A stretch of DNA of 64,000 bases. It comes from Buddleja alternifolia (Eukaryota > Streptophyta > Magnoliopsida > Lamiales > Scrophulariaceae). The notes beneath the pieces are model-generated. The model had not been told where the DNA came from. It made no database searches and was given only the letters and a program-made list of their open reading frames with translations. Where the stretch lies: NCBI GenBank assembly GCA_019426215.1, contig CM033396.1, positions 29,989,154 to 30,053,153 of the forward strand, in the 5' to 3' direction. A program made the position numbers and the translations under genes. Numbering within the stretch: the first letter of the stretch is position 1; the number at the start of each line of letters is the position of its first letter. Below, piece after piece: positions 1-11,224 of this stretch.

Positions 1-3000
1 GTCAAAAAGGACAACGGTGTAAGGACGGCGTCGGACGGCCTCGGTTAGCTGTCCACCTTCGGTGTAACCAACGTAACCAGGAGGCGACCCGATGAGCTTC
101 GAAACGGTGTGTCTCTCCATGAACTCACTCATGTCGAGTCGTATCATGGCTTCTTCGGATCCAAAGTAGTAGGCGGCTAATGATTTTGCCAGTTCGGATT
201 TCCCGACACCGGTGGGGCCAGAGAAGATGAAGCTGGCGATGGGGCGATTTGGGTTTTTGAGGCCAACACGGGCACGACGGATAGCACGACTGATGGCTTT
301 GACGGCTTCATCCTGTCCAATGACCCTCGTGTGGAGGGTTTCCTCCATTTTGAGGAGGCGATCAGATTCATCGGTTGAGACCTTCTCGACAGGAATGCCC
401 GTCCAAGAAGAAACAATGTGCTGAATGTCAACTTCTGTGACGGTGGGTCCCACATCGCCCGCCTCACTTTCTGCTTTGCTCATCTCTTTGTTTTTGTCTA
501 TAAGAGCAGATATCTGTGCCTTAAGATCCATTTCTCTATCACGGAGCTCCCCAGCCTACAAATTAATTAAAAGCTGATCCATGATCTAATAGCTTCGTTA
601 TAGATAGTGAAAACCCTAAATCGAAGCAATATATGACAATTACAATGGCACAAAGGATGTAATATACCTTCTCAAAGTCTTGACCTCGGACAGCTTCATT
701 TTTCTCCTTTGTTAGCTGCCTGAGCTCTTTCTCCAGCTCTCTAGCTTCCTCGGGAAGCTGCAATTATTAAAAGCATCATTTCAGATAAATACTGAAAAAG
801 ATTACATTGGTTCTAAGCAAGGAGCCTACCTGAGCATGACGAAGTCGGACCCGCGAACCAGCTTCATCAACCAAGTCAATAGCTTTATCAGGCAAAAATC
901 GGTCACTGAAACATGAAAAGATGGTGTTCAGATAAACGCTGAGTGACCAGTGCTTGGTATTAAACTATTTCGAAATTGATTAGAAGTTCATCATCACTCA
1001 TGTAAGCAGGGTCGTCGGTTAGAATTCAGTAGCAGCAGACACATATATTATTATATAATAATAAACGGATTCCATTTCATACATGCAATCAGAATACCTA
1101 AGGCTCTGAAAGATGAACTGAATCATTTCAAGCTTATAATCAATTTTTCCACTGTATCCAAGTCGTACAGAATACATAATAATCATGACAGATCAAAGAT
1201 TTCACTACTACATACCTGATGTATTGATAGGACAGCTGCGCTGCAGCGACTAAAGATTCATCCGTGTAACGAAGCTTGTGGTGAATCTCATAACGTTCTC
1301 GAAGACCTTTAAGAATCTGAATGGTTTCATCCACAGTGGGTTCAGGGACCTTTACAGGTTGAAATCTTCTCTCTAGAGCAGGATCCTTCTCAATATGCTT
1401 TCGGTATTCATCCAGAGTAGTGGCACCAATACACTGCAATTATGTCATATATTCGGTGTTACAAAGGTACAACAAAATAAGCACTATAAGATATTACTGC
1501 ATCTAAGGAAACAAGACGCTAAATGGTGCAAACAATAAGGAAAATTTATTAAAGCAACACTAGCATCAGTATTTGAAACAACATTTTGGTGAGGTGTAGA
1601 ATTTTCACTAACCTGCAGTTCACCCCGAGCTAGTGCAGGCTTCAAGATGTTTGCTGCATCAATTGCCCCTTCAGCAGCTCCTGCTCCAATCAATGTGTGC
1701 ACCTCATCAATGAACAGTATAATTTCATCACTTTGCTTGATCTCCTCCATCAGCTTCTTCAATCTTTCTTCAAATTCACCACGATACTTTGTCCCAGCTA
1801 CAAGAAGACCCATATCCAGGGTTATAACCTGAAACGAATCCCAAAGAAACACTTAATACTTTAAAAAAAATAAAAAATGAGAGAATAAAATAGAAGGAAA
1901 TTTTGCATTTTGAAGATTGTAGTTCGGTGTGTAACAATTAATATTCACCTGAAACATACAGTGAAAACAACTTAAAGTAGACTACCAAATAATTTTGGCT
2001 CCCTTGCCCCATATTCGTTCTGAATCAAGACCATAGGAATAACCACATGCCCTTATTTAACCAATAGGCCAACTAAAACATATATGGCATTGCAAGTGTA
2101 TATATATATGTGACTCTGTGTGCATAGTTGACATCCTTCTTCAAAATGTTATATTTATCTCCCAACTACACCCAACAAGAAATCTAGATTCCATATACGA
2201 AGAGATTACAAGTTCATACCTCTTCTAGGTTCACAATTGAACAATCAATGAATACATGAAGAATAAATAAGGTACAAGCTTGCACTAATTTTTTTAATAG
2301 AAAGCCATTACCTTTTTCCCCTCAATAGTCTCTGGAACATCTCCATTGGCTATTCTCTGAGCGAGGCCCTCTGCAATAGCTGTTTTCCCAACACCCGGTT
2401 CTCCAATGAGGCAAGGATTATTTTTCGTGCGCCGTCCCAAAATTTGAGTGACACGCTCAATTTGATCCTGCCTTCCAACAACAGGGTCTAGTTTACCCTA
2501 AAAAGGCAAGAAAACAAACTTCTATCAGGCCTCTGTAGAAATCCAACAAGTTATTTTTGGAAAATAAAGGAAATTACCTCCTCAGCTAGCTTGGTCAAAT
2601 TGGTACCATACTCCTCCAGTGTAGGCATTTTGTTGCCTGAGCTTCCGCCTCCAACACCAGCACCAACAGCCTCTGCACTCTCCCCCACCATTCTAATGAC
2701 CTACTCTCGCAAATGCATCATCAATCAGTTTTAGGGTATCACAAAGTAATAAGAAACTAAAGAGTAAAGTAGCAATACTTGCCTGGGTTCGAATATTACT
2801 AGGATCAGCACCTAAATTCTCAAGGACACGTGCTGCCACACCTTCACCCTCACGAAGCAATCCCAGTAGCAAGTGCTCTGATCCGATGTAATTGTGACCT
2901 AAACCAGAAAACAAATGTCAATATCTACATTCAAATCAGTCATACTGACAACTATTCATCAAAAGCATCATTCTCAAACAACAGAAGCCTGCCGAAATAA

Positions 3001-3717
3001 CTAGAACATCTTTACAAGTTGCCACGGTTACATGCATGAAGAGAGGAGAAAAGGGAGGTAGATATAGTAAAACCTACAAACTACACATTAATCAAAATCT
3101 CGAGTGATTGATGAAGTAAGAAAAACCACACTCAAACGGAGACAGCAAAAAAGGTTACCAAGCTGGCGAGCTTCCTCAAGCGATAGTTCTAAAACACGCT
3201 TCGCACGAGGAGTAAAAGGTATCTCTACAGCAACAAATCCACTACCCCGACCGATTATTTTCTCCACCTCCACACGGGCATCTTTCAGATTTATCCCCAT
3301 GGACTTGAGGACCTTAGCAGCAATTCCAGTGCCCTCACCAATGAGTCCTAACAAGATCTGCTCAGTCCCGACGAAATTATGACCAAGTCTTCTTGCCTCT
3401 TCTTGTGCAAGCATAATCACTTTAATTGCTTTTTCTGTAAAGCGCTCGAACATCGCTCGCGGCGTCATTCGTGATTTTCTTCCTCGTTTAATAGAGGTTA
3501 CTGCTGCTGCCACCTTTGATTGGAGTGTGTCACTGGTTTTCTGCACCATCATGTCTAAAGCATTAGCTCCACGAAGACCTGAAAAACCCCTCATCCTCAT
3601 GGGAGTTGACCTTAAGCTGCACAGCATTGTTGCTGCCGTTTTTGTTTTATCAGATCCCTTGAATTGCCCATTATTTACTAAACCAATTGAAGAAGTCAAA
3701 TTGATTGCATGCGCCAT
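1..3717 (-). CDS. CLPC1: Chloroplast Clp protease ATPase subunit ClpC (HSP100), 3' part beyond the window
   Basis: AAA+ unfoldase of the chloroplast stroma. It feeds substrates to the ClpP/R protease and also serves at the inner-envelope import machinery (family knowledge). Coding exons, in gene order, are 3717-3159, 2898-2783, 2700-2578, 2497-2312, 1828-1613, 1433-1216, 905-830, 757-668 and 555 to the left edge. Reading frame is kept across every junction, giving about 713 codons of a family length near 920. In order one sees a transit peptide starting [10 protein letters not shown], two N-domain repeats ([13 protein letters not shown] and [13 protein letters not shown]), the D1 Walker [10 protein letters not shown] and Walker [11 protein letters not shown], the coiled middle domain (about residues 499-560), and the D2 Walker [10 protein letters not shown]. 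The D2 Walker B is cut at LFD by the window edge. One intron has a GC donor (2781-2782). The protein is intact as far as seen. ClpC1 and ClpC2 paralogues cannot be told apart here, so the number is tentative. Confidence 0.96.
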
Positions 3718-3719
3718 GT

Positions 3720-4735
3720 CTGCCTTAAAGAGGTCTGCAAAGAAACTAATAGCAATTAGAAAAGAAAAACCAAAACAACTTGAAAAAATAAAGAAGCTCT
3801 ATATATGAACTATTCAAACTTCATGCCTCAAGACATAGCAGACATGATCATTCACAGAAATCGATTATTTTTTTGGGTTGCAAATACAAACACACTAGAG
3901 TATCAGCAACATTACTCAAAAGTCTAACAATGAGGTAAGCACCCAGAAAGCAAATACCAACATGAAATCCAATCCCTACTTACTGAAAAACAGAATAGAG
4001 TGCTTCAAAACTGAATTCGAGCGAACAAGTTCCACTAAACTAGATAAACTGACAACAAACATGCAGTAACTCTGACCTAGTACCATTACCACATTATAAA
4101 AAAATCTTACATACTTCTGGAATTGAACCATTACCATTGGATAATGCAAAACAAAATAAACCAAAACCAACAACAAAACCGAGAAATGGGGAAGAAAAGA
4201 ATATTTATTTATATATATATGTGTGTGTGTGTGTGGGGGCAATTGCATAAAAACTGATATAAAAACCCAGATTTTATCCAAGGAGAGGACGCTAAAGTTC
4301 GTTATGCTTGTTTAAGTTAAAATTCACGTAGGCAATAGTACTTACACACTACATAACATAATCCAGAAAAATACACATAATTGGCAAAACAAAAGAGCTA
4401 ATTTTCATCACTACTGTAGACAATATTTAGAAAATAGTTACAAACAGGCATATATATATATATAAACAATCGATTCAACAAACAATACTACAAAGTTAGC
4501 CAATTTTTATCCAATAAAAACCCTAAATTAAACACTCGAACACACACACACAAGTTCCAATACATTCACAGAGTCCCCAGCTTGGGACAAAAATCCTCAC
4601 CTCAATCAATAATTAATCGATAGAGAGAGAAATTAGAAATGCAATATAGCGTCTCTTCGTAGTGTTTTTAGAGAGAGAGAAAGAAGAGAGAGAGAGAGAC
4701 TAAAGTGGTCGGCCGGATTTCTAATCCAAAGGGTA
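3720..4735 (-). promoter_or_regulatory. ClpC leader: 5'UTR exon, 5'UTR intron and core promoter
   Basis: On the minus strand an acceptor ending GGCAG lies two bases before the ATG, and a matching GTGAGG donor sits at 4600-4595, so 3720-4600 is probably an 881-bp intron in the leader. The leader exon begins near 4700 and contains a CT-rich run (GA repeats on the plus strand at 4668-4700), common in plant leaders. TATA-like sequence lies at about 4733-4755. The transcription start is inferred, not proven. The intron itself holds TG/TA microsatellites near 4200-4240 and 4450-4465 and no ORF of note. Confidence 0.6.
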
Positions 4736-4759
4736 AATATAGATATAGATATACAAGGA

Positions 4760-6049
4760 GATATATAGATAGATGTGGATGATAGTTTTGCCTTTGCCTC
4801 GATTTATTTATCGTCACGCTTTACCCTTCTGTTTTCCTATACGCTACCTTCGTTGACTACAGTACACCGTCATGCAGAATACAATATCTGCCCCGAATTT
4901 GTAAAGGCCGTTGGATTGCAATATTATTAGTGGAGTCAAAGTAGTTTGGACGGCCTGAGATCAACTTTTGATTAACATTTATTGGGCAAGAATCATGTGC
5001 AGTCGGGATCACTGGAGGCACTATGCTAGGTGCTTCAAACTGTTGTACATTAGTATCGGGGAAACAAAATTTGAGGGTAGATTGAACAAAACGGACAAAC
5101 ATTTTGTGGGCGTCCATCTACAAGATGGTTATTCTTGGCTAGGGCCTAGGCTTAAGGTGTTAGGTGAAAATTGTGTTCTCGTGTTGCCTATATTACCGCT
5201 GTGTGTGTGTTTTTTTAAGAAAATTGTTGAATTTGTTATAATTAGTTTATTGAATGGTTGCTTGATGCTTTCCTAGTATCTCTATTGGGTTTTGAACTTT
5301 TAGTGCTCATTTAGTATGGTCGATTAGGGGCGATTCACTATATAATCAGACATAATTTCTTTATTGGTATGTTGGACAAAAGTTCAGTGTTGTTTCAAGG
5401 CCCGAATTCTAATCTCATAATGAGATGTGATTTAGTTTTCCGTTTTACATAAACAGAAAAATAATCAATGACATACATCAAACAAGTGATAAATTATCCC
5501 CTCAATTTACAAGAACATAGTAATCATGTCATATCAATCTAATAATATATATCACATCCTCAATGAGCACTTACTGTGTTGGGAGTCGCAAATTGCTTAC
5601 TAGTTGGTTTGACCACTTTCAATATAGTATTGCTGTAAGGGGAAAATCCCATTTTATACACCCATGTGATATGGCAAATTCTTCAAAAGCTTCATCATGA
5701 TAAAAAAAAGAAATATAAAAAAAAAACCCTTCGATTTTTAAATTATGCTCATTGCCTCCCCCGAGCATTTTTGCAAGTAAACTTTTTTGTTAAGACGAAT
5801 ATACCTTGTTCTTTGAAAATATTTACTATATATTTTATGTTTTTTGTTTGACTTTTTTTTTCCCATCTTCTTCTCTAATTCATCCCCTCCCTCAAACCCT
5901 AACCTTAATACCATTTCTCATCTCCCTACCATTCGATCACAACTCTCCATCTTTCCCATTTACCCCCATCCACCATCTGAAACCACCATCGACACCTCCA
6001 CCACTATCTGAATCCACCATTACCACTGCAATCACCAGCTGAAGTTGTC
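4760..6049. other. Intergenic DNA, no recognisable gene
   Basis: This is AT-rich DNA between the ClpC promoter and the CACTA element. Opposed short ORFs around 4857-5276 resemble no family I know and lack coding character. From 5860 to 6049 the sequence is C- and CT-rich with poly-Pro/Ser readings typical of low-complexity DNA. This stretch continues directly at 10937 on the far side of the CACTA element. Confidence 0.5.
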
Positions 6050-6059
6050 ATGCACTACA

Positions 6060-6620
6060 AGAAAACAGGGCATCAGAGACGGAATTTTAGAGACCGACTG
6101 AATTCGGTCTCTAAACAGAGACCGAATTTGAGACCGACTTGGGTTCCGTCGCTAATTGAGACCGAAATTCAGACCGAATTCGGGTCGGTCTCTTTTTCTT
6201 AAAAAAATATCCAATGGGGTAATTTAGAGTAAATTAGAGACCGATTCAGAGACGGAATTAGAGACCGATTGATTTCCATCTCTAAATCGGTAGCTAAATG
6301 GTTGATTTACTTGCCTAAGTTAGAGACGGATATTTTCGGTCTCTAATTTTCAAATTAGCGACCGAGATGAGCATTAATTTTTTATTATTATTTAGCGACG
6401 GAAAATGAAATTATATTTTAGAGACCGATTCAGAGACCGAATAATTCGGTCTCTAATTAGCGACCGAATAATTCGGTCTCTAATTTTCAAATTAGCGACG
6501 GGATTTAGCGACCGAGATGAGCATCAATTTTTCATTATTATTTAGCGACCGATTCAGAGACCGAATAATTCGGTCGCTAATTAGAGACCGAATAATTCGG
6601 TCTCTAATTCGAAAATATCC
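6060..6620. repeat. Left subterminal repeat array of the CACTA element
   Basis: Many copies of (A/T)GAGACCGA and TCGGTCTCT occur in both orientations, interspersed with GCGACCGA variants. Several pairs form short inverted repeats, for example around 6440-6480 and 6560-6605. The matching right array is at 10555-10915. Confidence 0.9.
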
Positions 6621-7829
6621 GTCTCTAATTTGTAAATTAGAATAAAAACAAATATCAACAAAATTCGAACCTCGGATCACTTCTAAGGTTTTGATAGCGA
6701 ATGTGACTACATTATATTATACATATCTATATATAGATACGAAATTAATTAGGCATTTTAGACCTAAATAGCCTATTGGATCCCTGTGATAGTGGGCTAT
6801 TTATCCACAGCCCAATCTCATGTCATTGTAATAAAAAAATTCAGCAAACTTTATTCTCTTTGATGTAAACTTATAATATAGTATAGTAATATTATTTATA
6901 TCTATATGTATAAAGATATATATATATATATATATATATACTATAAACTAATAATAATACTGTACAACACTAATAATACTATGGGCCAAAGATTTTCTAA
7001 GTGGCCCATTAAGACATAGTTAGCTTTTCTAATTGGCCCATTAAGACATAATTATAATATATCTAATATATATTATAACTTATAATTAAGTATATATTCA
7101 AAATAATAATATTAAATTATTATTTATATCGAGTCATCCTAGCCTACGAACAAGTTTTTTCTGCTCGAGTTAAGTTCGTTAAGGAATTTTGTGTTTTGTA
7201 AATAAATAGCCCAAAACCCTAAACTTACCCTAAACCCTGAAACTCATATAGAGGAGTTAGATTTACATATATATATATATATATGTATATTTTTAAGGGG
7301 TTGTCTAATTTAATTTGTTAATATATCTGAGAAGATTAAATATTAAATTAAAAATAAGAATAAAGTAAAAGAATAATGTACTTATCCAGATTTAAACTCT
7401 AGACCTCTCTCAAGCTCACACAAGGTAACTAATTAATAAACAAAAGTTATTATTGTTGAGGCTTGCGAGCCTACAAACATGTATTATTTTGCTCAACCAA
7501 GTTATTATTGTATGATGAGGAAAATAGTAGTGGGTCCTTTGGCTTAGTTTCAGTTGTGATTTTCTTGTAAAAATTAGAGGTGTAATGCATTTGTCTTGTT
7601 TTTTTTCTTTAATTGGTTATGATGAGAGATTTGGACGTACGCCAACTATTTAATATATGATGGAGTTAAACAGATTGTCTAATTTTTTAATATATCCGCG
7701 AGAAGAATAATTTAAATTTTTTAATATATCAAAAAATTAGTTATATTTTCTAACTTTAAATATAATTTTCTAATTATATAATATCAGTTTAAATGTTAGA
7801 AAATTATAATAGAAAAAAATATATAAAAA

Positions 7830-8080
7830 TAAATAAATTTCGGCCAAAATTTCAATTTCGGTGAAAACTTGGGGAAATTTTGGGTTTCGACCGAAATTTC
7901 GATGGATATTTGACAAAATATTTTAAATTTTGGGAAATTTCAAATTTCGGTCAAAATTTTTGTAGACATTCTACAAAATTAGATCGAATATGAGATTACG
8001 TTTCGGAACCCCTCAAAACATGAAATTTCTATCAAAATTTTGATATTTGGACCGAAATTTAAGACATTGGCCATATCCCA
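7830..8080. repeat. Degenerate AATTTCGG(T/C)CAAAATTT repeats inside the CACTA element
   Basis: About ten loosely spaced copies of an AATTTCGGTC/GACCGAAATTT motif occur in both orientations. They differ from the AGAGACCGA subterminal motif and may be part of an older element caught inside the CACTA. No coding capacity was found. Confidence 0.4.
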
Positions 8081-9917
8081 AAAGAAGAGGGAAGAAAAGT
8101 TTTCGAATTAATTTTAGTAAAAAAAAATGGGGGCCAAAGCCCCATGACCCAGTCAAAGATCCAACAACCCCATTCAAAACCCCACCCAACCCCACCTACC
8201 ATATCATATCAGCAACTCTATCCATCTTCCCCAACTCTCAACCACAAAACCCCAATTTTCTCTCCATCTTCCCCAACATTCAAGCCAAACACCATAGCCA
8301 CCAAAGCTCCTGTACATCTACCACCGCAGCGACGTCGCCGTCGTTCACCACAGCAACACCATTCCTCCGCAACGTCAACGACACATCTCGCCATCGAACC
8401 CCTTTGCACTCCACCGTATCCCGTCCGACGAAATTCGCACCTTCCTCAAGCCACTGCCATCGCCGCTCCTGTCCGTCTACCACCGCAGCGATGCCACCGG
8501 CGTCTCTCTCTCTCTCTCCCTCAAAGCAACAGAGCAGCCATCAAAGTTCACACCACCGCAGCTCCGATTTCATCTCTCTCCCTCTCTCGCCGGTTTGTCA
8601 TGGGTAATGGTAAAGCCCATGAGTGGTAAAAGGCTATCTCTAAAATCTTTGATCTATTTTGGTGACATTGAGTTTTTGGTGTTGTGTTTCATACTTAGTG
8701 GGTTAAAGGGTGATTTATGTGGGTTTTGTGATATTGATAGTTGATATGCAGTATTGAGTTATTGGTGGTGTTGATTGTTGATAGTATAGAAGAGATGAAA
8801 TCATGGTATGTAGCTTTGGATATGTTTTCTGTTGGATTCAAGAATGTTTGGTTGAATAGTGTGCTCGCTTAAATTTTGAGTACTTACTTGAAAAAAAAAT
8901 TAAAAATTATTCAATCTATTTTGATACTCTAGATGGCATTTTTTCCAATAATCTATTTAATTCACTTGACATCTTTTCATTATAAAAAATAAAATAAAAA
9001 ATGACATCTTATATCGAAATCATAAGGATTAGCAGGTTATGTATGAGAGTACGCAGCAGCAACAAGATGGATTTAGCATAGAATGACTTATTAGTAATGT
9101 CCCATGTAGGTGATTGAGGTGATTGATGAAAAGGAACAAGTATATTGTGGTGACATACTATCTCACTGTATAGATAAACATAAAAGCATTTGAGATATTA
9201 AAGGACATGATAGAGAAAAGTTTTTGGATTTCTATAGTTAAATTTCGTTAAGTTTTGAGGACGAAACTTCTTTTTTTTTTGGTGAGGGCTGTTGAGTTAT
9301 AAATAGAAATCTAAGGATCTTGGAAGATTGGAATACATATATTGAGGTCCTTTAGTTAATAATAAGAGTAGTACTAGAACTAATCTATGATGGCAAATCT
9401 GGTGCACTGATTTATCTCCCTAATTGTCTCCATAAATTATCTAAATGATTAGAGTTAGTAAAAAAACTGAAGGTGAAGGTAACTTTCTACAGTAGCTTTA
9501 TTTCTTCTGCTGTAAGTAAAAAATTTGCTTCTGCTGTAAGTAAAAAATTTAGAGTTAGTAATGGGTACTTGGAAGGAAGATATCATTATAGAATTGAGGA
9601 ATGAAGGATACCCCACTGTTGAGCTTTGGTTAATTTGGTGAGCTTTAAGTTGAATTGATTCTTTTAAACCATAATATCATGACTTGACCCCTGATTGTCT
9701 TATGTTAATGCAATTGAGATTTTTTGGCCGAACATTAAAGAATGCTTACTAATTTGTTACTAATCCATTTGTTTCATTGTGATAGTTACGGATCTCGTAG
9801 ATTCACGTGAAGGTGAGAGACACAATATTTGTCTGTTCTGTACTAGACTTATTTGATGAATCCATTTGTTTGATAGATGTGCATCTAATACGTTGATTGA
9901 TATTTTTGGGTGCAGCT

Positions 9918-10188
9918 CCAATTTAAGCACAAGGGTCCGTTTCCACCTCGAGTACTTGGACCTCTTGATCCTTCATCGAGGAGGAACGTAATTTTAGCAT
10001 TAACCGTTAACGGAGGAGTTGTGTACATTACTATTCCGGTAAGATAGATTGCTGTTACTTTTGAATTTATATAATGGGATATGATCACATGTTATGTTTG
10101 TCAGTTTTTGCTATTGGATTCTAACATTTGCACTCAATTTTTATGCAATTTTTGTAGGATAGGCACACCGGAAAGGGTCTCACGTGAA
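9918..10188 (+). pseudogene. Possible two-exon gene fragment carried by the CACTA element
   Basis: An open stretch (9918-10039) is bounded by a good acceptor (TTGGGTGCAG) and donor (GTAAGATAG). It reads LQFKHKGPFPPRVLGPLDP and continues to VVYITIP. A second piece after TTTTTGTAG at 10159 reads DRHTGKGLT and then stops. The exon-like borders suggest a captured or residual gene segment. I do not recognise the protein. No start codon or upstream exons are assignable, so this may be chance. Confidence 0.3.
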
Positions 10189-10554
10189 TGGTTAGTTCGG
10201 AGAGGGGAAATACTTTGATGATGAAAATAGAATTTGATGTACTATTATGATTTACCTAATTTGTAGAATGATATTGTGTTAGGTTAATTGTGTTGAAGAT
10301 TGTGTACAATATTGTTTTGAATGGTGTTTATAATATTGTTTTGGTGAATGTTAAATTGGTTTAAAATTTGATGGTTAATTGATTCTATTAAATTGTTTGG
10401 AATCAATATGGTTCGATTTGAATTTTGGAGAAAATTGATTAATTTAGAAATGATTAATTTCGAAATGGCGGTAATTAATTCTTGTCGATTTTGTTGGATC
10501 ATTTGTAATTAACAGGTTTGACATGAATTTAGCGAATAAAACGCAGCATTTATA

Positions 10555-10915
10555 ATTGAGACATGCTAATTTTAGAGACCGATTATAGATATATATTTAG
10601 AGACCGAATCAAAGATGAATATTTAGAGACTGATTTAGAGACCGAATCAAAGATGAATATTTAGAGACCGATTTAGAAACCGAATCAAAGATGAATATTT
10701 AGAGACCGATTTTGTGTGGGTTAGCGACGAAATTTGGAGACCGATTGTATTTGAAAAAGTTGTGCAAATAGAGACCGATTTAGCGACCGAAAATTTCGGT
10801 CTCTAATTAGCGTCGAGCTGTTTAGTGTCGGATTTTAGCTACCGAAATTTTGGTCGCTAATTTTTTTTAGAGACCGAATTTGGGCTTTTAGAGACCGATT
10901 TTTCGGTCTCTGATA
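10555..10915. repeat. Right subterminal repeat array of the CACTA element
   Basis: The same AGAGACCGA family as the left array. Its inner part is built of a tandem unit of about 42 bp (near 10590-10710) in which AGAGACCGA alternates with CGAATCAAAGATGAATA. Confidence 0.85.
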
Positions 10916-10936
10916 CCCTGTTTTCTTGTAGTGATG

Positions 10937-11149
10937 GCTCGTGCTCTCTATCTCACTCTCTTCCCCTTTCTATGTCCACCAGCCACAAATGCCCCTATCC
11001 TAAATAGATCTAGAGTGGAGGGAATGGAGAAGAAACGGCAGCTGAGATCTTTGGCGGCGTCCGGCGAGGAGGGGAGAGAAACGGGGAAGGAGAGACTGTG
11101 AGGTGGAGGTTGTGATGGTGGGTGTCACGCGGAGACCATTAGTGGAAAC
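10937..11149. other. Host flank between CACTA element and solo LTR
   Basis: Short low-complexity plant DNA with GA/GGT-rich sequence. It resumes at 15517 after the solo LTR and at 16311 after the hAT. No gene is visible. Confidence 0.5.
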
Positions 11150-11224
11150 TGTTAGGATTATGTCCTCAGATACCATAGAGGATTGTTAGTAGAGGGTTAT
11201 CTGGTTTGTAATTGATACTTTATA

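Larger units (their letters stand above)
6053..10933. mobile_element. Non-autonomous CACTA (En/Spm) DNA transposon
   Basis: The left end reads CACTACAAGAAAACAGGG and the right end is its exact inverse, CCCTGTTTTCTTGTAGTG. Both ends are flanked by the 3-bp duplication ATG (6050-6052 and 10934-10936), the signature of CACTA elements. Within about 550 bp of the left end and 370 bp of the right end, the motif AGAGACCGA and its complement recur many times, which is the usual subterminal binding-site arrangement for the TnpA type of protein. No TNP2-type transposase can be read in the 4.9 kb, so it would need help in trans. The perfect 18-bp ends and intact TSD point to a fairly recent insertion. 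Confidence 0.95.

Noticed and set aside
4857..5276. Opposed ORFs of 86 and 102 codons upstream of ClpC
   Set aside because: No recognisable domain and no splice signals of note. Probably chance readings of intergenic DNA.
5806..6042. 78-codon ORF before the CACTA element
   Set aside because: Reads Pro/Ser/Thr from CT-rich sequence. No family resemblance or splice context.
8047..8629. Two overlapping long ORFs (186 and 161 codons) inside the CACTA element
   Set aside because: Pro/Ser/His-rich in every frame, CT- and CAC-rich DNA, no conserved motif. Low-complexity artefacts.
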